Part shown: positions 16,868 to 25,106 of the stretch, piece after piece
Layout: each line of letters opens with the position of its first letter
Numbering within the stretch: the first letter of the stretch is position 1
Assembly: GCF_902499045.1 (NCBI RefSeq)
Contig: NZ_CABVPL010000001.1
Span: 234,379-298,378 of the forward strand
Reading direction: 5' to 3'
Origin: Burkholderia latens
GTDB taxonomy: Bacteria; Pseudomonadota; Gammaproteobacteria; Burkholderiales; Burkholderiaceae
DNA length: 64,000 nucleotides
Position numbers and translations under genes: made by a program
Notes under the pieces: generated by a model
The model's input: the letters and a program-made list of their open reading frames with translations, nothing else
Told to the model about the DNA's origin: nothing
Database searches by the model: none

Positions 16868-18040
16868 ATGAACCCGACCGATCCGATTGCCGCGGTCACG
16901 CACCGCGATCCCTATCCGTACTACGCGACGCTCGTGGACGGGCCGCCCATCGCGTACGACGCCACGCTCGGCCTCTGGGTCGCGAGCCGCGCGGCGAGCG
17001 TGACGGCCGTGCTCGGCCACCCGGCGTGCCGTGTCAGGCCGCTCGATGCGCCGGTGCCGCCCGCATTGCGCGGCACGACGGCCGGCGCGCTGTTCGGCGA
17101 GCTGGTGCGCATGAACGACGGCGCATCGCGGCACGACGTGCCGAAGCATGCGCTGCGCGCGGCGCTCGCGCCGATAGACGCGGACGCGCTGCGCGAGCGT
17201 GCCGCGCGGCTCGCCGGCGACCGGCTCCGCGCGTCGCATGACGCCGGCGCACTGAACGCGTGGTGCATGACGGTGCCGGTTTGCGCGGTCGCCGGTCTGC
17301 TCGGTTTCGACGATACGCAGCTGGACGACATCGCCGCGTGGGTGGTCGACTTCGTCGCCGCGCTGTCGCCGCTGTCGGACGACGCGGCGCTGGCCAGAGC
17401 GAGCGACGGCGCGCGGCAACTGCTCGACCGGATGACGGAGCGCGTCGCGCACGCCCGCGCCCAGGACGGCTCGCTCGTCGCGGCGGTTCAGCAGGCGGCC
17501 CGTGCCGCCGGCTGGCACGCGAGCGGCGCGCTCGTCGCGAATCTCGTCGGGCTGCTGTCGCAGACGTGCGAGGCGACCGCCGCGTGGCTCGGCAACACGC
17601 TGGTCGCGTGGGACACCACGACGGCCGACGGCGAACGCACGATGCCGGACGCGGCGGCGCTCGATGCATTCGTTGCGGAGGTCGGTCGATTCGATGCGCC
17701 CGTGCAGAATACGCGCCGCTTCGTCGCGTCGCGCGCGACGATCGACGGCGTGACTGTCGATGCCGGTGCGGCGATCCTCGTCGTGCTGGCGGCGGCGAAT
17801 CGCGACCCGGCCGTGCATCGCGACCCGCATCGGCTGCTGCCCGGCCGCGCGCCGGCGACGAATTTCGGTTTCGGCACCGGGCCGCACGGCTGTCCGGGGG
17901 AACGGATCGCGAGGGCGGTAACGGCGGGGGCGTTCGATGCGTGGTTGCGCGCGAGCGGTAACGCGCCGCGCGACAGGCTGGTATGGGGCTACCGGGCCTC
18001 GACCAACGTCAGGATGCCGAAGTTCGGCACGGCGACGTAA
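16868..18040 (+). CDS. Cytochrome P450 (atypical I-helix)
   Basis: The 390-residue soluble-type P450 has the haem-ligand motif 'FGTGPHGCPGERIA' with axial Cys342, and the K-helix E-x-x-R as 'EVGRFD'. The I-helix, normally 'AGHETT', reads 'QTCEAT': the acid is kept but the oxygen-activating Thr position is Ala. P450s with this change often do peroxygenase-like or non-canonical chemistry, or bind substrate through a hydroxyl; that is inference. No ferredoxin or reductase gene lies nearby. Length is normal for class I bacterial P450s. The frame extends upstream to 16778 but 'MNPTDPIAAVTHRDPYPYYA' is the expected start. Confidence 0.9.
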   Translation: MNPTDPIAAVTHRDPYPYYATLVDGPPIAYDATLGLWVASRAASVTAVLGHPACRVRPLDAPVPPALRGTTAGALFGELVRMNDGASRHDVPKHALRAALAPIDADALRERAARLAGDRLRASHDAGALNAWCMTVPVCAVAGLLGFDDTQLDDIAAWVVDFVAALSPLSDDAALARASDGARQLLDRMTERVAHARAQDGSLVAAVQQAARAAGWHASGALVANLVGLLSQTCEATAAWLGNTLVAWDTTTADGERTMPDAAALDAFVAEVGRFDAPVQNTRRFVASRATIDGVTVDAGAAILVVLAAANRDPAVHRDPHRLLPGRAPATNFGFGTGPHGCPGERIARAVTAGAFDAWLRASGNAPRDRLVWGYRASTNVRMPKFGTAT

Positions 18041-18073
18041 GCGGGAAAGCGGGAAAAACCGGAACGGCGGAAC

Positions 18074-18400
18074 TCATCGGCAGCCCTGCTTCTCGGCCCA
18101 TTGCTGCTGCGCCGCGACGCGCCGCTGCACGCGTTCGACGAGCCCGGCCGAGAAAGTGCGCATGCTGGTGCCGCGGCGCTTCGCGAGAATGGTTTGCGCG
18201 ACGTCGGTTTGCGGGTTCGGCTGGCATGCCCAGTACAGCGTCATCAGCCAGCCGATGCCCGTCCACGCGAACAGCGCGTTGAACATCGCGATCATCAGCT
18301 TGTCGTGCCGGCCGCGGCGGTCCGCGATGACGGCCGGCAGAAAATAGAGCGCGATCGCCGCGACCGAACCGGCCACCTGAATCAGGACTGCGTGTTGCAT
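18074..18400 (-). CDS. Superinfection immunity-family small membrane protein
   Basis: From the ATG at 18400 (GGAGC upstream) the product has 108 residues with two hydrophobic segments: 'LIQVAGSVAAIALYFLPAV' and 'IAMFNALFAWTGIGWLMTLY', followed by 'WACQPNPQT' and a charged tail. This matches the superinfection-immunity domain family, named for the T4 Imm protein that blocks incoming phage DNA. Chromosomal members are widespread and mostly uncharacterised. It is convergent with the P450 gene, with a 33-bp gap. No phage genes are near. Confidence 0.75.
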   Translation of the reverse strand: MQHAVLIQVAGSVAAIALYFLPAVIADRRGRHDKLMIAMFNALFAWTGIGWLMTLYWACQPNPQTDVAQTILAKRRGTSMRTFSAGLVERVQRRVAAQQQWAEKQGCR

Positions 18401-18490
18401 GTTGCTGCTCCGTCCGAACTGCAATGAAACCGATTGTCGCGCTTTTTCCGTTCGTGTGCCGGCAATTGATTGTTGCGTTTTCGATCACGA

Positions 18491-18910
18491 TCAGCGCGTG
18501 TCGGCGTCCTCCGCGTGCACTTCGTTGCTCAGCGCGAAACCTTCGTCGAGCCAGCCGGTGATGCCGCCGATCATCAGCTTCACCGGGCGTCCGAGGCGCG
18601 CGAGCCGGATCGCCGCGCGCGCAGCGCCGTTGCAGTGCGGGCCCGCGCAGTAGACGACGAACAGCGTGTCGGCCGCATAGTCGGTCAGCTTGCCTGCGAC
18701 GATCTTGCGGTGCGGCAGGTTGCGCGCGCCGGGCACGTGGCCGGCGGCAAATTGCTCGGGACTCCGGACGTCGAGCAGCACGAAGCCGGGCGCGCCGGAC
18801 GCAAGCGCATCGTGCGTGTCCCAGCAGTCGGTCTCGAAGCGCAGCGACGCCTCGAAGTGAGCGAGCGCAGCAGCACTGTCGGCGGCGGGGACGTCGGTTA
18901 CGTATGACAT
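18491..18910 (-). CDS. Rhodanese-like sulfurtransferase
   Basis: The 139-residue single-domain rhodanese has 'FVLLDVRSPEQFAAGHVPGA' and an active-site loop beginning at the Cys in 'VVYCAGPHCNGAARAA'. Rhodaneses transfer sulfane sulfur to thiophilic acceptors such as cyanide; this longer form with 'HCNGA' is the type found next to FtrA regulators. It is divergent from such a regulator gene with 117 bp between. No export signal is visible. Confidence 0.88.
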   Translation of the reverse strand: MSYVTDVPAADSAAALAHFEASLRFETDCWDTHDALASGAPGFVLLDVRSPEQFAAGHVPGARNLPHRKIVAGKLTDYAADTLFVVYCAGPHCNGAARAAIRLARLGRPVKLMIGGITGWLDEGFALSNEVHAEDADTR

Positions 18911-19027
18911 GAAAGCGCTCCTGGAGGACGAAGGGCGGCGCGGCATGCGCCGGAATGAAGGGCAGTATCGCGGTTCGGCGGCCATCGCGGCAGTGGCGCG
19001 ATCGACAAGTTCCGGTAACATCGCGCC

Positions 19028-20002
19028 ATGCACAATCATCTCGTCGTCGCGCTCGCCTACGATCGCCTCTGTACGTTCGAATTCGGCTGCGTGGTCGAAC
19101 TGTTCGCGCTCGAACGCCCGGAGCTTGGCGTCGACTGGTATCGCTTCGCGGTTTGCGCGAGCGAGCCGGGCCCGGTGCGCGCGGCCGGCGGCATCACCGT
19201 CGCCGCGCCGTACCGGCTTGCGATGCTCGATCGCGCGCACACCATCGTGATTCCTGGCTGGCGCGATCCGGACGAACTGCCGCCCGAACCGCTGCTGAAG
19301 AAGTTGCGAGCCGCGCATCGCCGCGGCGCGCGGCTCTGCTCGATCTGCTCGGGCGTGTTCGTGCTCGCGGCGGCGGGCGTGCTCGACGGGCTCACCGTGA
19401 CGACGCACTGGCGCTACGCGGAGCGCCTGCAGGCGCGCTACCCGGCGCTGACGGTCAATCCCGATGCGCTGTATGTCGACGAAGGGCAGATCGTCACGTC
19501 GGCCGGTTCGGCGGCGGGGCTCGACATGCTGCTGCATCTGGTGCGCCGCGATCACGGCGGCGCGATCGCGAATCGCGTCGCGCAGCGCCTCGTGCTGCCG
19601 CCGCATCGCGATGGCGGTCAGGCGCAGTTCGTGCCGCGTCCGGTTGCGCCGGGCGGCAGCGACCGCCTCGCGAAGCTGATCGACTGGATGCGCGCGCATG
19701 CGGCCGAACCGCACACGCTCGCGTCGCTGGCTGCGCAAGCCGCGATGAGCACGCGCACGCTGCAGCGGCAGTTCGCCGATGCGACCGGGATGTCGCCGCT
19801 CGCGTGGCTGATCCGCGAACGCGTGAACGTCGCGAAGGACATGCTCGAAGCGCATCCCGCGCTGTCGCTCGCACAGATCGCCGCGCGCTCGGGCTTCGGC
19901 TCCGAGGAGTCGTTGCGCCGGCATTTCCGGCGCGTCGCCGCGACGAGTCCCGCCGCGTACCGGCGCGGGATGAACCGCGGCGTTCGCTTGTCGGCCGCGT
20001 GA
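19028..20002 (+). CDS. ftrA: FtrA-type regulator (DJ-1/PfpI plus AraC domains)
   Basis: The 324-residue protein joins an N-terminal DJ-1/PfpI-like domain (about residues 5-170, with 'ARLCSICSGVFVLAAAG' at the nucleophile elbow) to a C-terminal AraC helix-turn-helix pair ('HTLASLAAQAAMSTRTLQRQ' and 'SLAQIAARSGFGSEESLRRH'). This is the GlxA/FtrA class. The divergent rhodanese gene is the usual partner and likely target. The ligand of the DJ-1-like domain is unknown. The start at 19028 gives the family's length. Confidence 0.85.
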   Translation: MHNHLVVALAYDRLCTFEFGCVVELFALERPELGVDWYRFAVCASEPGPVRAAGGITVAAPYRLAMLDRAHTIVIPGWRDPDELPPEPLLKKLRAAHRRGARLCSICSGVFVLAAAGVLDGLTVTTHWRYAERLQARYPALTVNPDALYVDEGQIVTSAGSAAGLDMLLHLVRRDHGGAIANRVAQRLVLPPHRDGGQAQFVPRPVAPGGSDRLAKLIDWMRAHAAEPHTLASLAAQAAMSTRTLQRQFADATGMSPLAWLIRERVNVAKDMLEAHPALSLAQIAARSGFGSEESLRRHFRRVAATSPAAYRRGMNRGVRLSAA

Positions 20003-20182
20003 GCGTCGCGTTGGTTCATTCGGCGGCGGCGTGCGGCCGCCGTTCGCTTCTTCCCGGTTTCGAGCGCGCGAAAGATGGCGGTCGCCGTGCGGCGACCCTG
20101 TTCGCGCATGCCGCGCATCCGCGCGTGTTGCGCGACAGCAGAAAGCCGCCATTGCTCCATCACAACGACAAGGACGATCACC

Positions 20183-20809
20183 ATGGGCCTGCTGAGCAAG
20201 CTGTTCGGAAAGAAACCGCGTGACGAAGCGACAGCAGTTGCACGTTCCGGCGACGAAGCGGACGACGCACGTGACGCAAGCGACGCGAATGCGCAGGCCG
20301 GCCCCGACATCGCTCCCGAACTCGCTTCCGCGCTGACGGCATTTCATCTTGCGTGGGTGCGCGACGTGTACGGCCACGTGCGCATCACCGATTCGACGTT
20401 CCTCTACACGCGCGGCATCCCGTTCTTTTCGTCGTTCCTCGAGAACAGTCTGCAGATCCTGAAGGCCGCGCTGCCGGCCGATGCGATCGCACCGTGGTAC
20501 GGCGAACTGAGCGGCAAGCTCGACGAAGAAGGCGAAGCGCAGCTTGCCGCGTGGGTGGGCCGGTTGAGCGCGAAATCGGCGTCGTCGCGGCAAGGTAACG
20601 GGGCCGTGCGGCCAGTGACGATGCGTCGCCGCGCCGGCCGCGTGCTGCGGGCGCGGCGACGCAATCCGCATGCTCAGCGCGTGCTGGTATCGCGCGCGAT
20701 TTCGCTGATGCACGCGATCCGATACACGCCGTCCTCGACTTCGACGCCGTGCGTATCGTGCGTGAAGCCGGGGAAACGCAGGTCGTACTGCTCGAGCGCC
20801 TTCAGATAA
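20183..20809 (+). CDS. Hypothetical protein, 3' end overlapping arginine decarboxylase gene
   Basis: I do not recognise the family. The product starts 'MGLLSKLFGKKPRDEATA' after AAGGAC and is a plausible folded protein for about 130 residues ('LTAFHLAWVRDVYGHVRITD'). After about nt 20580 it becomes Arg-rich with noncoding character and runs 136 bp into the opposite-strand decarboxylase gene. A lost stop or frameshift near 20580-20620 would explain this. The reliable part is therefore 20183 to about 20580. Confidence 0.55.
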   Translation: MGLLSKLFGKKPRDEATAVARSGDEADDARDASDANAQAGPDIAPELASALTAFHLAWVRDVYGHVRITDSTFLYTRGIPFFSSFLENSLQILKAALPADAIAPWYGELSGKLDEEGEAQLAAWVGRLSAKSASSRQGNGAVRPVTMRRRAGRVLRARRRNPHAQRVLVSRAISLMHAIRYTPSSTSTPCVSCVKPGKRRSYCSSAFR

Positions 20810-23013
20810 CCGAGCAGCGGACCATCGGCCGGCCCCGCGTTCTCGCCGGGCATCAGCAGCGGAATGCCCGGCGGATATGGCACGACGCCCGTCGCGACGG
20901 TGCGGCCCGCCATCTCCGGCAACGCCAGCATTTCGATGTCGTCGTGCACCAGACGCTCGAACGCGTCGGCCGGGCTGAAGTCGGGCCGCGGCAGCGTCGA
21001 GAAGCCGCGCGACATCATCTCGGTCGTCTTCAGGTCGCTCATCGCGCTGAACATCAGGTCGCACAGCTCGCGCAAGCCGAGCTTGCCGTAGCGGTCCGGA
21101 TAGCGCGCGACGAGTTCCGGCAGCGCCTGCGCGAGCGGCGCGTTCGCGTCGTAGTCGCGCTTGAAATCGAGCAGCGTGTTGACGAGCGTGCCCCACTTGC
21201 CTTTCGTCACGCCAAGCGAGAACAGAAACAGTATCGTGAAGTCGGTCGTCTTCTCGACGACGATTCCGTGCCGGTCCAGATACGCGGTGACGACCGACGC
21301 CGGAATGCCGACCGGCATCAGCCCGCCGTGCGGCGCGACGCCCGGCGTCACGATCGACACCTTGATCGGATCGAGCATGCAGTAGTCGTCCTCGATGTCG
21401 CCGAAGCCGTGCCATGTATCGCCCGGATGCAGCACCCAGCACGACGGATCGGTGACGAGCAGCGTTTCGTCGGCCTCGTGAAAGCGCACGCGCCGGCCCG
21501 TCTTGCGGTCGACGACCGTGTCCGGCTGCCAGCCGTTGAAGAACCAGTCGTCGTTCTCCTCGCATTCCGCATGCAGCCGCGCGAGCATCCGGCGGAACGA
21601 CACGGCCTCGCGGATCGCATCCGTCGTCAGCGCGGCGCCGCCGGGGCCGTCCATCATCGCGGCGCTCACGTCGTTCGACGCGATGATCGCGTAGTTCGGC
21701 GACGTCGACGCGTGCATCATGTACGCCTCGTTGAAGCGCGCATGCTCGATCGGGTTGCGGCCGTCGCGGATGTGGATGAACGACGCCTGCGATAGCGCCG
21801 CGAGCAGCTTGTGCGTCGATTGCGTCGCGAACACGGTCGGCTTGCTCGCGTCGTGCTGCGCGGGATCGCCGTGCATCGCGTGGCGATCGCGATAGATCGA
21901 ATTGAAGCGCGCGTAGCCGTACCACGCTTCGTCGAAATGCAACCGGTCGACGCTCTGGCCGAGCAGTTCCTCGACGCGCGCGACGTTGTAGCAGAGTCCG
22001 TCGTACGTCGAGTTCGTGATCAGCGCGTGCACCGGCGTCGGATCGATGCCGTCGCGGCCGCGCACGAGCGGATTCGCGTCGATCGCGAGGCGCACGGCGG
22101 CGGCCGTGAGCCGCTCCGGCATGATCGGCCCGATGATCCCGTAATGGTTGCGCAACGGGATCAGGTAGGTCGGAATCGCGCCGGACATCGTCATCGCGTG
22201 CTCGGCCGACTTGTGGCAGTTGCGGTCGCACAGCGCGACCTGGTTGCGCGTGACGCTCGCCATCAGGATCACGCGGTTCGACATCGACGAGCCGTTCGTC
22301 ACGTGATACGTGCGGTGCGCACCGAACACGCGCGCCGCGTAGCGTTCGCTTTCGCCGATCGGCCCCGAGTGGTCGAGCAGCGATCCGAGTTCGCCGACCG
22401 AGATCGACAGGTCCGAGCGGAACAGCGCCTCGCCGAAGAATTCGAAGTACGCGCGGCCGACCGGCGATTTCAGGAACGCGGTGCCGCCCGTGTGGCCCGG
22501 CGTATGCCACGAGTACTCGTACATGCGCGAGAACTGCGCGAGCGCGCGGAACATCGGCGGCAGCACGGTCTCGCGATAGCGTTCGATCGCGGCGACGATC
22601 CGGCCGCCGATGAACGCGGTGGTGTCCTCCAGCATCCAGATGAAGTCGTCGGCCTTGCGCATCGCGTCGACCGGGATCGCGGCCGCGCTCGCGCGGCTCG
22701 CGAGAAGGAAGACCGGCACCGTCGCGTTGCGCGCGCGCATCGCGTCGAGCACGGCCTGCGCGGGCGCGTGGCCGGCATCGTTGCCGAGTTCCCAGTTGAG
22801 CAGCAGGCACTGGATCGCGGGATCGGCGTCGACGACCGCCCGCGCGTCGTCGGCGGAGGTCGCGATCACGACGTCGACGAGCCGCGCGCGCAATTCTTCG
22901 GCGAGCGCTGTGGCCGCGCGGCCGGTGGCCGTGCGCTCGTCGATGTCGTGCTGCACGAGCAGCGCCTTCATGCCGAGGCGGCGGAACGCCGGTTGGGTCA
23001 AGGAAGCGGTCAT
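20674..23013 (-). CDS. Arginine/lysine/ornithine decarboxylase, AdiA-like
   Basis: The 779-residue PLP enzyme has an N-terminal response-regulator-like wing domain (about residues 15-130), the catalytic fold with 'HTPGHTGGTAFLKSPVG', 'HFDEAWYGYARF' and the PLP lysine Lys402 in 'ATQSTHK', and the C-terminal domain typical of large biodegradative decarboxylases. The antiporter gene upstream, three bases away, is AdiC-like, which favours arginine to agmatine plus CO2 with proton consumption. Ornithine or lysine cannot be excluded from sequence alone. The start has GGGGGA upstream within the antiporter stop region, so the pair is an operon. Confidence 0.88.
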   Translation of the reverse strand: MTASLTQPAFRRLGMKALLVQHDIDERTATGRAATALAEELRARLVDVVIATSADDARAVVDADPAIQCLLLNWELGNDAGHAPAQAVLDAMRARNATVPVFLLASRASAAAIPVDAMRKADDFIWMLEDTTAFIGGRIVAAIERYRETVLPPMFRALAQFSRMYEYSWHTPGHTGGTAFLKSPVGRAYFEFFGEALFRSDLSISVGELGSLLDHSGPIGESERYAARVFGAHRTYHVTNGSSMSNRVILMASVTRNQVALCDRNCHKSAEHAMTMSGAIPTYLIPLRNHYGIIGPIMPERLTAAAVRLAIDANPLVRGRDGIDPTPVHALITNSTYDGLCYNVARVEELLGQSVDRLHFDEAWYGYARFNSIYRDRHAMHGDPAQHDASKPTVFATQSTHKLLAALSQASFIHIRDGRNPIEHARFNEAYMMHASTSPNYAIIASNDVSAAMMDGPGGAALTTDAIREAVSFRRMLARLHAECEENDDWFFNGWQPDTVVDRKTGRRVRFHEADETLLVTDPSCWVLHPGDTWHGFGDIEDDYCMLDPIKVSIVTPGVAPHGGLMPVGIPASVVTAYLDRHGIVVEKTTDFTILFLFSLGVTKGKWGTLVNTLLDFKRDYDANAPLAQALPELVARYPDRYGKLGLRELCDLMFSAMSDLKTTEMMSRGFSTLPRPDFSPADAFERLVHDDIEMLALPEMAGRTVATGVVPYPPGIPLLMPGENAGPADGPLLGYLKALEQYDLRFPGFTHDTHGVEVEDGVYRIACISEIARDTSTR

Positions 23014-23016
23014 GGG

Positions 23017-24549
23017 TTAGTCCCCCGTTTGCTGGGTTGCCTGGACGTTCGCGGCCGCGGCCGGCGAGCGTGCGTGAAGGATGTCGACCTTGTGTCGGCC
23101 CACGGAGATCCAGAAGGTCGCGACGAGCGCGACGATGGTCACGCCGAGCGCGAAATAGCGCACCCAGCGCGGCGAGCGGCCGCCCGGATGAACGTGGGTT
23201 TCCTCGATCTCGCGCTGGCGGTTGATCGACAGTTCGTAGAACACGATCGTCGCGATCACGAAGATCAGCGACCAGCGCGTCTGCTGGCCGTCGGAGCCGA
23301 CCATCGCCCACAGCGCGTAGACGGCGCCGATCAGGCCGACGATCGTGTAGAACGTGAACTGGTGCGGCGGCATCTTGCCGTAGCCGAGCACCTTGATCGC
23401 GATGCACGAGTAGATGTACGGCAGCAGCGTCATGATCACGGCGATCGACGCGATCTTGCCGAACTGCTCGCTCGCGCTCGGCGACATCGTCGCGAGCACC
23501 TGCACCGACATGATCACCGCGACGATCGCGAGGCCGGCCGACGGCACGTTCTTCGAGTTCACGCGTGCGAACACGCCGGCGAAGAGGCCGTCGTCGGCCG
23601 CGGCTTTCGCGGTCTGGCCGACCAGCAGCGTCCACCCCGCGAGCGAGCCGAGGCAGCCGAGCGCCGCGCAGATCGCCACCGCGTTCGCCGCGGTATCGCC
23701 GAGCGCGAGGCGCGCGGCATCCGCGAACGGCGCGCTCGATGCGAGCAGCGCCTTGTTCGGGATCATCCCCATGATCACGGTCGAGCTCAGCACGTAGCAG
23801 ACCGCCGCGAGCACCACGCCGCCGACGGTCGCGATCGGCACGTTGCGCGACGGGTTCTCGACCACGCCGGCCGACACCGACGCGCTTTCGACGCCGATGA
23901 ACGCCCACAGCGTGAAGTTCAGCGTCGCGCCGATCGCGCTGAAGCTGCTCGTGCCCGACACGTTCCAGCCGGCGAAATACACGTCCTTGCTGAACCAGAA
24001 CCAGCCGAACACGGCCATCCCGAGGATCGGCACGAGCGCGAAGATCGTCGTGACCGACTGCACGCGGCCGACGACGTTCGGCCCGAGGATGTTCGCGTAC
24101 GTGAACAGCCAGATCACGAAGATCTGCGCGAGCGCGAACACGAGCGGGTCGCGCAGCATCGGAAAGAAATGCGTCAGATAGCCGATGCCGGCGACCGCGA
24201 GGCCGACGTTGCCGAGCACGTTCGCGAGCCAGTAGATCAGGTTCGTCTGGTAGCCGATGTACGGGCCGAACGACTTGCGCGCATACGCGTACGGGCCGCC
24301 GGCGGCCGGGTCGATCGCGGCGAGCTTTGCGAACATCAGCGCGAGCGACACGGCGCCGACGACGGTGATCAGCCAGCCGAAGATCGCGATACCGCCGGTG
24401 GCGGCGAGGTTCGCGGGCAGCATGAAGACGCCGGAGCCCATCATGTTGCCGGCGACCATCAGCGTGGCGGGGATGACGCCGATTTTCGGCGCGACGGCCG
24501 CGGCTGGCGCAGCGGTGGAGCGGGAGGAGGACGAGCTGGCATCGGACAT
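23017..24549 (-). CDS. adiC: APC-family arginine/agmatine antiporter, AdiC-like
   Basis: The 510-residue protein has 12 membrane spans and closely follows AdiC: 'MMGSGVFMLPANLAATGGIA' in TM1, 'GPYAYARKSFGPYIGYQTN', 'GWNVSG' at the position of the TM6 tryptophan, and 'GWTLLVGQTAKAAADDGLF' at the position of the gating/substrate tryptophan of TM8. AdiC exchanges external arginine for internal agmatine and so exports protons. It differs by a Ser/Ala-rich N-terminal extension and a longer C-terminus ending 'QATQQTGD'. It precedes the decarboxylase in one operon. Acid-resistance is the family role; here it is inference. Confidence 0.87.
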   Translation of the reverse strand: MSDASSSSSRSTAAPAAAVAPKIGVIPATLMVAGNMMGSGVFMLPANLAATGGIAIFGWLITVVGAVSLALMFAKLAAIDPAAGGPYAYARKSFGPYIGYQTNLIYWLANVLGNVGLAVAGIGYLTHFFPMLRDPLVFALAQIFVIWLFTYANILGPNVVGRVQSVTTIFALVPILGMAVFGWFWFSKDVYFAGWNVSGTSSFSAIGATLNFTLWAFIGVESASVSAGVVENPSRNVPIATVGGVVLAAVCYVLSSTVIMGMIPNKALLASSAPFADAARLALGDTAANAVAICAALGCLGSLAGWTLLVGQTAKAAADDGLFAGVFARVNSKNVPSAGLAIVAVIMSVQVLATMSPSASEQFGKIASIAVIMTLLPYIYSCIAIKVLGYGKMPPHQFTFYTIVGLIGAVYALWAMVGSDGQQTRWSLIFVIATIVFYELSINRQREIEETHVHPGGRSPRWVRYFALGVTIVALVATFWISVGRHKVDILHARSPAAAANVQATQQTGD

Positions 24550-25106
24550 GCGAGGCTCCTTGAAAAGGCGTGATGCGGTCGAGTTGGCGCGGCCCTGCGC
24601 CGGTCGGCGGTTCCGGAATGGATCGCCGTTTTATTAAGCGAGGTCATGTTATCTCGTCGATCGGATTTGTAATGGAAAATACCGAAACTAAATTGATTAA
24701 ACATTGACTTGAATCATTGGGGCGAGCGAAACGATGCCTCGGCGCGAGCTCGTTGAAATCGGCGGCGTGGCGCGGGCGGCTTGCCGGATTCGGGCCTGCA
24801 ATGCCGCTCTATTGCAAAGTCGGTTGCACGCGGTGTCGGTCGATGATCGTGTATTTTGCCGAATTGGTTAAATCACGTCGGGATGTAAACGACTATTCGA
24901 TTGACGGTGGTTTTTGATTATTATCAACCGAATTAAAAATGTGCCGCTGGCGAAATATGCGCGGCATGCTGGCGATGGGCAGCTGTTTCGTTCTGGAGAA
25001 AGCCGGCGCGGGCGCCGGGACGAGAAGGGGCCGCGGAAAGCGCCCCCGAGGCCAGGCCCATCGGCGTATCATCCGGATTTTCGTCAGCCCCATCCAGGCA
25101 CCCACC
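24550..25106. other. AT-rich divergent control region (adiC leftward, M20 peptidase rightward)
   Basis: Two low-GC patches (about 24640-24720 and 24850-24950) lie in this 557-bp gap. The first is positioned as the adiC promoter. The only rightward frame, 24717-24917, lacks a ribosome site and recognisable content, so I do not call it. No regulator gene is present. Confidence 0.5.

Noticed and set aside
18491-23908. 1805-codon minus-strand frame
   Set aside because: It joins the true rhodanese gene at its 3' end to antisense or out-of-frame sequence of ftrA and the decarboxylase; only the last 139 residues are a real protein.
21811-24573. 920-codon plus-strand frame
   Set aside because: Antisense to the adiC and decarboxylase genes, which have full domain support.
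24717-24917. 66-codon plus-strand frame in the adiC-peptidase gap
   Set aside because: No ribosome site, mixed composition and location in a promoter region.
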